Source of the DNA: Allonocardiopsis opalescens
GTDB taxonomy: Bacteria > Actinomycetota > Actinomycetes > Streptosporangiales > Streptosporangiaceae
Assembly (NCBI RefSeq): GCF_003002095.1
Contig: NZ_PVZC01000013.1
Span: forward strand, 1 to 60,204
Reading direction: 5' to 3'
DNA: 60,204 nucleotides
The notes under the pieces are model-generated. The model was given only the letters and a program-made list of their open reading frames with translations, was not told where the DNA came from and searched no databases. Below, piece by piece: positions 52,906-60,204 of this stretch. A program made the translations under genes and the position numbers. Numbering within the stretch: the first letter of the stretch is position 1; every line of letters starts with the position of its first letter.

Positions 52906-53976
52906 CTAGCGCGCGACGCCCCGCCAGGCGTCGAGCAGCCGGGCGGCGGAGCCGCCCACGGGGCCGACGGCGTCGTGCAGCACCTCGGGGTCCACCGGGC
53001 GGGCGCCCGCGACGGCGGCCACGGCCTCGCCGGCGTCGGCGATGGTGGCCGAGCAGACGTCCAGCAGGTACCCGGGCACCTCCAGCGCCGGGTCTGTGCA
53101 GCCCACCACGGGCGCGCCGACCGCCGCGACCAGCGGGAAGACCGTGCCCGGGATGCCGATGGCCACCTCGGCGGCCGCCGCTGCCCGCACGGAGGGCACC
53201 GGGCTGATCTCGTAGTCGTCCCACAGGGACGGGTCCTCGCGCGGGTGCATGCCCACCACGATCCGGCGCCCCTCGGCGGCCAGCCGCGCGGCCGCGGCCA
53301 GCAGCAGCTCGGTGCCCGGCGCCGCCCCGCCCGTCGGGTCGGGCCGCGTCACGCTGGTCAGCACCAGCACGGTGCCCGGCTCGGGCCGCCACGGCGGCAG
53401 GCCGTCGGTCTGCGGCGAGCCGACCGCGAGCACCGGCCTGGCGGTGCCCAGGTAGCTGCGGAAGGCGCGCCCCTCGGCGGGCGAGGAGGAGGTGACCAGC
53501 CGCAGCCTGGGCCGCAGTCGCCGCGCCAGCGGCGCGGGCTCGGGCCGCAGGTAGGCCAGTGAGCTCGCGGCCAGCGGCAGCCGCCGCAGCGCGGCCGCGC
53601 ACTCGGCGGGCCACTCCTCGGCGCCGGTCACCACCAGCAGGTCGGCGCCGCTCAGGTCGTCATCGAGGGTGCGCACCGGCACCGGGTCGCCCGGCTCGAT
53701 CTCCGACAGGTCGGGGACCAGCTGGCGCAGCCGCCAGCCGCGCCGCTCCGCCTCCGCCAGCAGCGGCCGGACGTGGTAGGTGCCCCACGGCTCGTTGGTC
53801 GCGACCAGGATCTCGGGACGGGCCGGCGGGCGGCCGGCGGACGCGGCGGCCGGGGCGGCGGCCAGGGCGGCCAGCCCGGCGGCCAGCGCCCCGCCGAGTC
53901 CGGCCCGCAGCGCCGCGCGGCGCGAGGGACCCGGCGCGACCGGGCCGGTTTCGGAATCGGTGCTGGTAGGAGTCAT
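52906..53976 (-). CDS. Tat-exported protein resembling a GT-B glycosyltransferase
   Basis: 356 residues. The N-terminus PSRRAALRAGLGGALAAGL has the twin-arginine pattern and an Ala-rich h-region, ending near AAPAAASA. The mature part has two Rossmann-like halves: EILVATNEPWGTYHVRPLLAEAERRGWRL and DLLVVTGAEEWPAE in the first; TVLVLTSVTRP, RRIVVGMHPREDPSLW, AEVAIGIPGTVFPLVAAVGAPVVGC and GEAVAAVAG in the second. The order strand, HPRED, then IG.PGTVFPLVAAVGAPVV is like the donor half of GT-B/CDP-glycerol or polysaccharide enzymes. No nucleotide sugars are known outside the cell, so it may bind rather than transfer. Function uncertain. Confidence 0.6.
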   Translation of the reverse strand: MTPTSTDSETGPVAPGPSRRAALRAGLGGALAAGLAALAAAPAAASAGRPPARPEILVATNEPWGTYHVRPLLAEAERRGWRLRQLVPDLSEIEPGDPVPVRTLDDDLSGADLLVVTGAEEWPAECAAALRRLPLAASSLAYLRPEPAPLARRLRPRLRLVTSSSPAEGRAFRSYLGTARPVLAVGSPQTDGLPPWRPEPGTVLVLTSVTRPDPTGGAAPGTELLLAAAARLAAEGRRIVVGMHPREDPSLWDDYEISPVPSVRAAAAAEVAIGIPGTVFPLVAAVGAPVVGCTDPALEVPGYLLDVCSATIADAGEAVAAVAGARPVDPEVLHDAVGPVGGSAARLLDAWRGVAR

Positions 53977-54338
53977 GCCGGCGACGCTAGCGCCCAAGAT
54001 CGACCAGCGGTGGAACGCCCGGCGACGATTCCCCCCAAGCCACCCCGGACCGGGACGTACCCGGCGGCGCGGCCGGACCGCACCGGGCCGGGCCGGGCCC
54101 GCTCGCCGGGGCCGCCCCCGCCGCCTGCGCGCGGACCGGAATTGCACCGCCATTCCGGCGGGTGGAGATCGTGAATTGCGCGGCCGTTCCGCCGTTCCGG
54201 CGATCAATGCGCCGCACCGGAATTGGCGATCTTCGCCACCGGGGCGGCGCGGCAGAGTTCACCAGGAGTTCACCGCGCGAATTCGGCCACCGATTCCGGC
54301 CGGACGGCACCCGGCCGCCCGTCCTCCGCCGGACCGCC
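53977..54338. other. Intergenic region upstream of the Tat-exported protein
   Basis: 362 bp without a gene. From about 54130 to 54300 it is less GC-rich and repeats GGAATT/AATTC-type words (CGGAATTGCACC, GTGAATTGCGC, CGGAATTGGCG, GCGAATTCGGCC), which is unusual in this window. The promoter of the minus-strand Tat gene probably lies nearer 54000. Confidence 0.4.
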
Positions 54339-54980
54339 TCAGCGCGGGGCGGCCGCCGCCAGCTCGTCCACGCTGCCCGCCATGACGGTGCGCAGGTGCC
54401 GGGTCAGGTGCTCGACCGGCCAGTCCCACCAGGCGACGGCGAGCAGCCGGGCGATGTCGTCCTCGCCGTAGCGGCTGCGGACGAGCCGGGCCGGATTGCC
54501 GCCGACGATGCCGTAGTCGGGCACATCGCCGACGACGACCGAGCCGGAGGCCACCACCGCGCCGTGGCCGATCCGCACCCCCGGCATCACCATGGCCCGG
54601 TAGCCCAGCCACACGTCATGCCCGACCACGGTGTCACCCCGCCCGGGCAGGCCGGTGATGAGGTCGGCATGCTCGGCCCAGGAACCGCCCATGATCGGGA
54701 ACGGGAAGGTCGAGGGCCCGTCCATCCGGTGGTTGGCGCCGTTCATGATGAACCGCACCCCCTCGCCCAGCGCGCAGAACTTCCCGATGACCAGCTTCTC
54801 CGGCCCGTAGTGGTACAGCACGTTGCGGGTCTCGAAGGCGGTGGGGTCGTCGGGGTCGTCGTAGTAGGAGTACTCGCCGACCTCGATCAGCGGCGAGGTG
54901 ACCAGCGGCTTCAGCAGCACCACCCGCGGCTGCTCCGGCATCGGGTGCAGCACGGTGGGGTCGGCGGGGACGAGGGGCAC
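54339..54980 (-). CDS. CatB/Vat-like hexapeptide O-acetyltransferase
   Basis: 213 residues. The left-handed beta-helix repeats LVIGKFCALGEGVRFIMNGANHRMDG, TVVGHDVWLGYRAMVMPGVRIGHGAVVASGSVVVGDVPDYGIVGGNPARLVRSRY are the xenobiotic acetyltransferase type. NHRMDG has the catalytic His of VatD-like enzymes, and STFPFPIMGG the acceptor loop. Relatives acetylate streptogramin A or chloramphenicol, and others act on sugars. The substrate cannot be stated from sequence. It lies between purH and the Tat protein, in the accessory segment of the folD-purH block. Confidence 0.85.
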   Translation of the reverse strand: MPLVPADPTVLHPMPEQPRVVLLKPLVTSPLIEVGEYSYYDDPDDPTAFETRNVLYHYGPEKLVIGKFCALGEGVRFIMNGANHRMDGPSTFPFPIMGGSWAEHADLITGLPGRGDTVVGHDVWLGYRAMVMPGVRIGHGAVVASGSVVVGDVPDYGIVGGNPARLVRSRYGEDDIARLLAVAWWDWPVEHLTRHLRTVMAGSVDELAAAAPR

Positions 54981-55065
54981 GGCGGGACGGCTCCAGACGG
55001 CTCGCCGGCGGCGAGCGTACGGAGTCCGGCCGGACGCCGCGCGCTCGCCGCCGGTGGAAACACTG

Positions 55066-56640
55066 CTAGTGGAAGAAGTGGCGGGTGCCGGTCAGGTAGA
55101 GGCTGACGCCCGCCTTCTCGGCGGCCGCCACCACCTCCTCGTCGCGCACCGAGCCCCCCGGCTGCACCACCGCGCGCACGCCGGCCGCGGTCAGCACCTC
55201 CAGGCCGTCGGCGAAGGGGAAGAACGCGTCGCTGGCCGCGACCGAGCCGCGGGCGCGCTCGCCCGCGCGGCTCACCGCGAGCCGCGCGGAGTCGACCCGG
55301 TTCACCTGGCCCATGCCCACGCCCACGGTGGCGCGGTCGGCGGCCAGCAGGATGGCGTTGGACTTCACCGAGCGCACCGCCCGCCAGGCGAACTCCAGGT
55401 CGGCCAGCACGGCGTCGCCGGCCGCCGGACCGGCCGCCAGCCGCCAGGCCGAGGGGCGGTCGCCGGGCGCGTCGACCAGGTCGGCCGCCTGGACCAGCAC
55501 GCCGCCGCTGACCTCCTTGACCTCCGCCCGCCCGACGCCGACCAGCGGCGCGGCGCGCAGCAGCCGGATGTTCTTCTTCTGGGTCAGGATCTCCAGCGCC
55601 GCCTCGTCGAAGCCCGGCGCCACCACCACCTCGGTGAACACCTCGGCGATCTGCGCGGCCAGCTCGGCCGTGACGGCGCGGTTGGCCGCGATCACCCCGC
55701 CGTAGGCCGACACCGGGTCGCAGGCGTGCGCCTTGCGGTGCGCCTCGGCGACGTCGGCGCCGCTGGCGATCCCGCACGGATTGGCGTGCTTGACCACGGC
55801 GACGGACGGCGCCCCGAAGTCGTAGGCGGCGCGGCGCGCGGCGTCGGCGTCGACGTAGTTGTTGAAGGACATCTCCTTGCCGTGCAGCTGCTCGGCGCCG
55901 GCCAGCCCGCCGCCCTCGGCGTCGTCGGTGTCGGCCACGTACAGCGCCGCCCGCTGGTGCGGGTTCTCGCCGTAGCGCAGCACGGCGGCGCGGTGGGCCA
56001 CCGACACGCGGGTGCGCGGCCAGCCGCTGGTGGCCGCGGTGGCGTCGGGCGCGTAGACCCCGGCGAACCAGGAGGCGACATCGGCGTCATAGGCGGCGGT
56101 GTGCGCGAAGGCACGCGCGGCCAGACCCTTGCGCTGGTCGAGGTCGAAGCCGCCGCCGCGCACCGCGTCGACCACCTCGTGGTAGGCGGAGGGCTCCACC
56201 ACCACGGCCACACTGGCGTGGTTCTTGGCGGCCGCCCGGATCATCGCCGGGCCGCCGATGTCGATCTTCTCGACGCACTCCTCGATGGAGGCGCCCGAGG
56301 CGACCGTGGCGCGAAACGGGTACAGGTTCACCACGACCAGGTCGAACGGGGTGATGTCCAGTTCGGCCAGCTGTGCGAGGTGGCTGTCCTTGCGCCGGTC
56401 GGCCAGCAGCCCGGCGTGCACCCGCGGGTGGAGGGTCTTCACCCGCCCGTCGAAGCACTCGGGGAAGCCGGTGACCTCCTCCACCTGCACCACCGGCACC
56501 CCGGCGGCCGCGATACGGGCCGCTGTGGAGCCGGTGGAGACCAGCTCCACGCCCGCCTCGCTCAGCCCCTTCGCCAGCTCTTCCAGACCGGTCTTGTCGT
56601 AGACGCTGATCAGCGCCCGCGAGACCGCCTGCTGGGTCAT
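55066..56640 (-). CDS. purH: Bifunctional AICAR transformylase/IMP cyclohydrolase
   Basis: 524 residues, the normal size. N-terminal MGS-like cyclohydrolase domain: [37 protein letters not shown], and [18 protein letters not shown]-terminal transformylase: [46 protein letters not shown] and [32 protein letters not shown]. It performs the last two steps of IMP synthesis. The ATG overlaps the purN stop (ATGA). Confidence 0.95.
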   Translation of the reverse strand: MTQQAVSRALISVYDKTGLEELAKGLSEAGVELVSTGSTAARIAAAGVPVVQVEEVTGFPECFDGRVKTLHPRVHAGLLADRRKDSHLAQLAELDITPFDLVVVNLYPFRATVASGASIEECVEKIDIGGPAMIRAAAKNHASVAVVVEPSAYHEVVDAVRGGGFDLDQRKGLAARAFAHTAAYDADVASWFAGVYAPDATAATSGWPRTRVSVAHRAAVLRYGENPHQRAALYVADTDDAEGGGLAGAEQLHGKEMSFNNYVDADAARRAAYDFGAPSVAVVKHANPCGIASGADVAEAHRKAHACDPVSAYGGVIAANRAVTAELAAQIAEVFTEVVVAPGFDEAALEILTQKKNIRLLRAAPLVGVGRAEVKEVSGGVLVQAADLVDAPGDRPSAWRLAAGPAAGDAVLADLEFAWRAVRSVKSNAILLAADRATVGVGMGQVNRVDSARLAVSRAGERARGSVAASDAFFPFADGLEVLTAAGVRAVVQPGGSVRDEEVVAAAEKAGVSLYLTGTRHFFH

Positions 56641-57299
56641 GTCGTCCCCCTCGCCCCGGCCTCGCCGGGCGTCGTTCCGGCCGCGTCGCCACGGCGCGGC
56701 CGCCAGTCCACCCGGCGGCCCTCGATGCTCCACGACTCCGTCGCCAGCCGCCGCACCACCCGCACCAGCAGCTCGCGCTCGCGCTCCTTGATCCGCTCGT
56801 GCAGCCGCTCGGCGTCGTCGCCGTCCAGGACCGGCACCGCGACCTGGTCGATGACCGGCCCGGTGTCGACGCCTTCGTCCACGAAGTGGACGGTGGCGCC
56901 GGTGATCCGCACCCCGTAGGCGAGGGCGTCGCGCACGGCGTGGGCGCCGGGGAAGGCGGGCAGCAGCGCCGGATGGGTGTTGACCACGGTGTACCTGGCC
57001 AGCACCTCCGGGCCAAGGATACGCATGAAGCCCGCCGATACGACGAAGTCGGGGCGGTAGCCGTCCAGCACCCCGGCGAGCGCGCGGTCCCAGGCGGCGC
57101 GGTCGGCGAAGTCCTTGGGCCGGACCACGAATCCGGGCACCCCGGCCGCCTCGGCCCGCGCCAGGCCGCCCGTGCCGTCACGGTCCGCTCCGACGGCGGC
57201 TATCGTCACCTTGTAGGAGGGATCGGCCGCCGCGTCGAGCAGCGCCTGCAGATTGGTGCCCGATCCGGAGACGAGCGCCACGACCCGAGCCGACAGCAT
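56637..57299 (-). CDS. purN: Phosphoribosylglycinamide formyltransferase
   Basis: 220 residues. [22 protein letters not shown] (phosphate loop), [52 protein letters not shown] holds the catalytic Asn/His/Asp set of GART enzymes. It formylates GAR with 10-formyl-THF in purine synthesis. The ATG follows GGGGG. Translationally coupled to purH. The last 35 residues are a Arg/Gly-rich tail beyond the fold. Confidence 0.95.
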   Translation of the reverse strand: MLSARVVALVSGSGTNLQALLDAAADPSYKVTIAAVGADRDGTGGLARAEAAGVPGFVVRPKDFADRAAWDRALAGVLDGYRPDFVVSAGFMRILGPEVLARYTVVNTHPALLPAFPGAHAVRDALAYGVRITGATVHFVDEGVDTGPVIDQVAVPVLDGDDAERLHERIKERERELLVRVVRRLATESWSIEGRRVDWRPRRGDAAGTTPGEAGARGTT

Positions 57300-57459
57300 G
57301 ACCCCCAGTGACGCGACGTGAGCGGTGCGCGAGCGGCGCGGGCGCGACCTCGGCCCGGGCCGCCGGCGTTTGTCGTCCGCCACGATATCCCGCCGGGTAA
57401 CGTCGGCAGAAACCGGCCGCACCGCCCGGAACCGCAGACCAGACGTGAGGAGCCACCAC

Positions 57460-57879
57460 GTGAGCCAGACGCCCACCGAGCCCCGGACCACGGGTCAGCC
57501 GCCCGCCGTCGACCGGGGAGGTCTGTGGGCGCTGCTGCTCTCGCTCGCCGGCCTGCTGCTGCCGCCCTACGGCGTGGTGCTTTCGGTGCTCGGCATCTAC
57601 CAGGGCCGCAAGGCGCGGCTGCGCGCCAAGGACGAGGGCACCAGCGCGCCGTGGTCGGTGGCCAGCATGGTGCTGGGCGCCGTCGGCGTGCTGTGGGCCG
57701 CCATGGTCCTCGGTACCTCGCTGCTGATCTGGGACGAGAACGCCGCCTGGCAGCAGTGCCTCAGCCAGGCCAACACCGTCAGCGCCACCGAGGACTGCAA
57801 CGTCGCCTTCCGCACCTCCATCGAGGAGCGCTTCGGCCTGGCGCCCGGCAGCTTCCCGTACCCGGCCCCGCGCGGCTGA
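57460..57879 (+). CDS. Small two-helix membrane protein (DUF4190-like)
   Basis: 139 residues. A polar N-terminus is followed by a hairpin of two helices (ALLLSLAGLLLPPYGVVLSVLGI and SVASMVLGAVGVLWAAMVLGTSLLI) joined by YQGRKARLRAKDEG, the DUF4190 layout. A cytosolic or outer tail of 45 residues carries two cysteines (QQCLSQANTVSATEDCNVAF). GTG start with GAGGAG eight bases before it. Divergent from purN. Role unknown. Confidence 0.75.
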   Translation: MSQTPTEPRTTGQPPAVDRGGLWALLLSLAGLLLPPYGVVLSVLGIYQGRKARLRAKDEGTSAPWSVASMVLGAVGVLWAAMVLGTSLLIWDENAAWQQCLSQANTVSATEDCNVAFRTSIEERFGLAPGSFPYPAPRG

Positions 57880-57886
57880 CCCCGCC

Positions 57887-59374
57887 CTACCCGGCGCCGC
57901 GGGCCCGCCCGGGGCGCTCCGGCTCCTCGTCGCCCTGCCAGGCGGGGCGGCCGCCGGTGTCGTCCAGGTAGCTGGCCGGGCTGTCCTCGTCGAAGACCAC
58001 CCCTGAGCGGCCGGTGTCGCGTGCGGCGCCGGCCGGCTCGCCGTCGGGCTCGTCCATCTCGTAGCTGACCCCGTACAGCTGGGCGCCGTCGTCGTCGAAC
58101 TCCTCGGCGGCGTCCCACACCTCCACCGGCGCGGCCTTGCGGCGGCGCCGGAAGACCAGCCAGTTGGCGATCCAGGCGGCGATGGCGGCCGCCACCCCCA
58201 CCTCCAGCGCGGCGACCAGCCCCACCTGCCAGGGCGAGGGGCCGACCTCCGAGAGCCGCGCGGCGCCCAGCGGGCCGCCCGCGAAGGCGGCCAGCACCGC
58301 GCAGGCCGCCCCCGACAGCAGTCCGCAGGCGAAGCCCCACATCGGCGCCGCCTCGGTGACGACGGTCGGCGAGATCCTGATCACCTTGATCCCGCCGAAG
58401 ACCCCCGCCACGAAGGGCGCCGCCAGGCTGAGCAGCGACAGCACCGGCGCCGGCCCGGAGTTGGGCAGCGCCGCCAGCATCGGGAACTGCGGCAGCGCGC
58501 CGAGGATGACCCCGGTCGGCGCCACCACGGTGGACTGGCCGATCGCGAAGCCGGGGCCGATCGCGTAGGACATGCCGAAGATGACGGCGTTGGGCAGGTA
58601 GGCCAGCTGGACCAGCAGCAGCAGGACGCCGCCGACGACACCGGGGTCCAGGCTGGCGGTCAGCGACTGCGCCTCGCCGAAGTTCGCGATCAGCGCCGCG
58701 AGGTAGAGCACCGCCCCGGCGCCCAGCAGCAGCAGCGTGGACCACACGGTGCCGATCACCAGCGAGCGGGGCCGCTCCGGCATCAGCATCACCAGCCGCC
58801 GCCACGGGATGCGCTTGTCGATCGCGATCTGGTGGGTGACGCCCACGCCGCCCGCCACGAACGCGATCAGGAAGCCCGCGAGGAGGCCGGTGAACATGCT
58901 CGGCTGCACCGAGCCGGTCCGGGAGATCAGCGCGAGGGTGCCCGCGATGGCGCCGTAGGGGCCCGCGATGGCCAGCGCCGCCAGGCCGGCGCTGCGCAGC
59001 CGCGGCAGCTCGCAGCTGCCCGCCAGCCAGCGCCCCGACCGGTAGAGCAGCAGCCCGGGCAGCACCACCAGGCCGAGCGGGAGCATCCCGACCCCGCCGC
59101 CCGGGATGGCGAAGCCGACATGGTGCGCCACCAGCCAGCCCTGGGCGGCGGTGCGGAAGACGTCGGGCAGCCCGTCGCCGATGTTGGCGCCCGGCGCCGC
59201 GATCCAGCCGACCAGCGTCAGGGTCGTCAGCGTGGCCAGCCCCACGGCGGCCGCGCTGGCCGCCGCCATGCCGCCCGCCGTGAACAGCGGCCGGGGCGGG
59301 TCCTCGTCCGCACCGGCGCGCTTGCCTGGCTGCGGCGCGTCGGCCGGATCGGCGAGTACGGTCACAGCCCCCAT
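57887..59374 (-). CDS. Multi-pass membrane protein of the DUF6350 family
   Basis: 495 residues with about ten to twelve helices and an acidic cytosolic C-terminal tail of about 110 residues (EVWDAAEEFDDDGAQLYG...). Conserved loops are APGANIGDGLPDVFRTAAQGWLVAHHVGFAIPGGGVGMLPLGLVVLPG and LAYLPNAVIFGMSYAIGPGFAIG. Actinobacterial proteins of this type lie beside purN and sucD, as here, and some are named cell division protein PerM. The start ATG begins MGAVTVLADPADAP. Function unproven. Confidence 0.82.
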   Translation of the reverse strand: MGAVTVLADPADAPQPGKRAGADEDPPRPLFTAGGMAAASAAAVGLATLTTLTLVGWIAAPGANIGDGLPDVFRTAAQGWLVAHHVGFAIPGGGVGMLPLGLVVLPGLLLYRSGRWLAGSCELPRLRSAGLAALAIAGPYGAIAGTLALISRTGSVQPSMFTGLLAGFLIAFVAGGVGVTHQIAIDKRIPWRRLVMLMPERPRSLVIGTVWSTLLLLGAGAVLYLAALIANFGEAQSLTASLDPGVVGGVLLLLVQLAYLPNAVIFGMSYAIGPGFAIGQSTVVAPTGVILGALPQFPMLAALPNSGPAPVLSLLSLAAPFVAGVFGGIKVIRISPTVVTEAAPMWGFACGLLSGAACAVLAAFAGGPLGAARLSEVGPSPWQVGLVAALEVGVAAAIAAWIANWLVFRRRRKAAPVEVWDAAEEFDDDGAQLYGVSYEMDEPDGEPAGAARDTGRSGVVFDEDSPASYLDDTGGRPAWQGDEEPERPGRARGAG

Positions 59375-59478
59375 GCTGGCAGCCGCACCGGGCGGATTTC
59401 CCGCTTTGGCCCGGCGTGTCGACCGGACCGCGCCGCGCCCGGGCACCGGGACGGGCCGCGGCGCCGCGCCGCGGACCC

Positions 59479-59940
59479 TCAGTCCGCGCCGTGCGTGCCC
59501 CACATCCGGCAGTTGTGGAACGAGGTGAACAGCCAGCCGCCGCCGTCGCGGACCGCCACCCGGGTCTGGACGGACAGGTCCTCGGGCCGGCACTCGGTGT
59601 CGCCGCCGCGCAGCACGCACACCCCCTCGGTGACCATCACCGCCACACCGGGCGCGGGCCACCGCAGGGTGGTCCGCCGCGGCGCGGACATCCGGGTGCC
59701 CGCCATGAAGCCGGCGAAGCCCTCGGTCATGCTCGCCGCCACGGCGGCGCGCCCCTCGATGTGCTCGCCGTTCACGGCCACGAAGTCGGCGTCCTCGGTG
59801 AAGGTCGCGGCGAAGGCGGGGCCGTCGCCGGCCGTCCAGGCCCGCTCCTGCCGCCGCACCAGCTCGTGCAGCGCCGCCTCGTCCTCGGCGCGCGCTGTAC
59901 CGCCCGCCGCGTCCGTGCCGACCGCCGTCGTGTCGCCCAT
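59479..59940 (-). CDS. SgcJ/EcaC-family NTF2-like protein
   Basis: 153 residues. EAALHELVRRQERAWTAGDGPAFAATFTEDADFVAVNGEHIEGRAAVAA, followed by STMTEGFAGFMAGTRM-like helix and WLFTSFHNCRM, is the SgcJ/EcaC pattern (NTF2 cone with the closing W.f.s.hn). Members have been proposed as oxidoreductases or isomerases, without a clear catalytic set. GGAGGGAGCGGT precedes the ATG. It sits between DUF6350 and sucD. Confidence 0.82.
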   Translation of the reverse strand: MGDTTAVGTDAAGGTARAEDEAALHELVRRQERAWTAGDGPAFAATFTEDADFVAVNGEHIEGRAAVAASMTEGFAGFMAGTRMSAPRRTTLRWPAPGVAVMVTEGVCVLRGGDTECRPEDLSVQTRVAVRDGGGWLFTSFHNCRMWGTHGAD

Positions 59941-60032
59941 ACCGCTCCCTCCGCCGTCGCGCACCTCCCACCGGTACCACGGGTCCGGCCGGCGCCGCGC
60001 CGGGGGTCGGTTTCGCCGTCGGGCACGGCGAA

Positions 60033-60068
60033 GGGGCGCCCGGCCGGTTGCCACCGGCCGGGCGCCCC
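60033..60068 (-). terminator. Hairpin terminator after sucD
   Basis: GGGGCGCCCGGCCGGT pairs perfectly with ACCGGCCGGGCGCCCC (16 bp) around TGCC. It lies 29 nt past the sucD stop on the minus strand; it is the strongest stem in the window. Confidence 0.75.
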
Positions 60069-60097
60069 CGGTACCGCCGTGCGCCGGGTCGGCGCGG

Positions 60098-60204
60098 TCA
60101 GCCGTTCTGGTAGATCTCGCGGGCGAGTTCGGCGGTTTCGGTGGGGGTCTTGCCCACGCGGACGCCGGCCTTCTCCAGGGCCTGCTTCTTGGCGGCGGCC
60201 GTGC
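60098..60204 (-). CDS. sucD: Succinyl-CoA ligase alpha subunit, C-terminal end (cut by the window)
   Basis: Only the last 34-35 residues are seen: TAAAKKQALEKAGVRVGKT, then PTETAELAREIYQNG. The AAKK.ALE.AG..VG.TP.E.A.L pattern is the conserved end of the CoA-binding alpha subunit. It is the TCA-cycle enzyme that makes succinate and GTP/ATP. Its place beside DUF6350 and purN matches the usual actinobacterial order; sucC is expected outside the window. Confidence 0.85.
   Translation of the reverse strand, partial: TAAAKKQALEKAGVRVGKTPTETAELAREIYQNG

Overview
The window is very GC-rich, densely coded DNA from an actinobacterium. I infer a filamentous relative of Nocardiopsis, Streptomonospora or Streptomyces: codons end almost always in G or C, GTG starts are common, and stop and start codons often overlap as ATGA or GTGA. 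Several genes look leaderless (a TANNNT -10 box 6-8 nt before the start codon). An AfsR-type regulator, an LCP protein, a Ser/Thr kinase with WD40 repeats, an FHA protein and a VapBC pair also fit that group. No rRNA, tRNA, CRISPR array, insertion sequence or prophage was recognised.

Layout. 1-3823: the end of an acyl-CoA carboxylase biotin subunit, then three overlapping genes for paralogous exported single-pass membrane proteins. 3915-5665: a 28-codon leader peptide, an attenuator-like hairpin and a DAACS symporter that is probably an L-cystine importer. 5696-6042: a 77-bp tandem repeat. 6108-9576: a fourth paralogue of the exported family, an acetyl-xylan-esterase-type hydrolase and a DUF4429/SHOCT protein. 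9592-20379: housekeeping and redox genes (NAD(P)H-quinone dehydrogenase, gamma-glutamylcyclotransferase-like protein, purine nucleoside phosphorylase, YCII protein, NTF2-like protein, phosphohexomutase, RibD-like reductase, FMN reductase) and a large AfsR-type regulator. 20416-22594: a GNAT/DeoR operon with an isolated iron box upstream, and a PH-domain protein.

22591-36076 is a nucleoside uptake and salvage region on the minus strand: BMP-family binding lipoprotein, double ATPase, two permeases and cytidine deaminase in one overlapping operon, then thymidine phosphorylase and adenosine deaminase. Two low-complexity exported Ala-rich proteins split it. A degenerate mannose-1-phosphate guanylyltransferase-like gene lies divergent from add, across a pair of palindromes. 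An M20 amidohydrolase and a GCS2-type glutamate-cysteine ligase form an operon just upstream.

37583-47235: YihY protein, a small membrane protein, 2'-5' RNA ligase-like protein, trpS, the galE-galK pair, an LCP ligase and the WD40 kinase. 47327-60204 resembles the conserved actinobacterial block mdh-icd-DUF3017-folD-purH-purN-DUF6350-sucD. An accessory stretch between folD and purH holds a VapBC pair, a Tat-exported protein that looks like a GT-B glycosyltransferase, and a Vat-like O-acetyltransferase.

The most interesting items are the four-member exported family with a cytosolic C-x5-H...C-x2-C/D motif beside a leader-controlled cystine importer and a repeat array; a palindromic promoter element that may link that importer to the glutamate-cysteine ligase operon; the add/ManC-like control region; the orphan iron box; and the Tat-exported glycosyltransferase-like protein.
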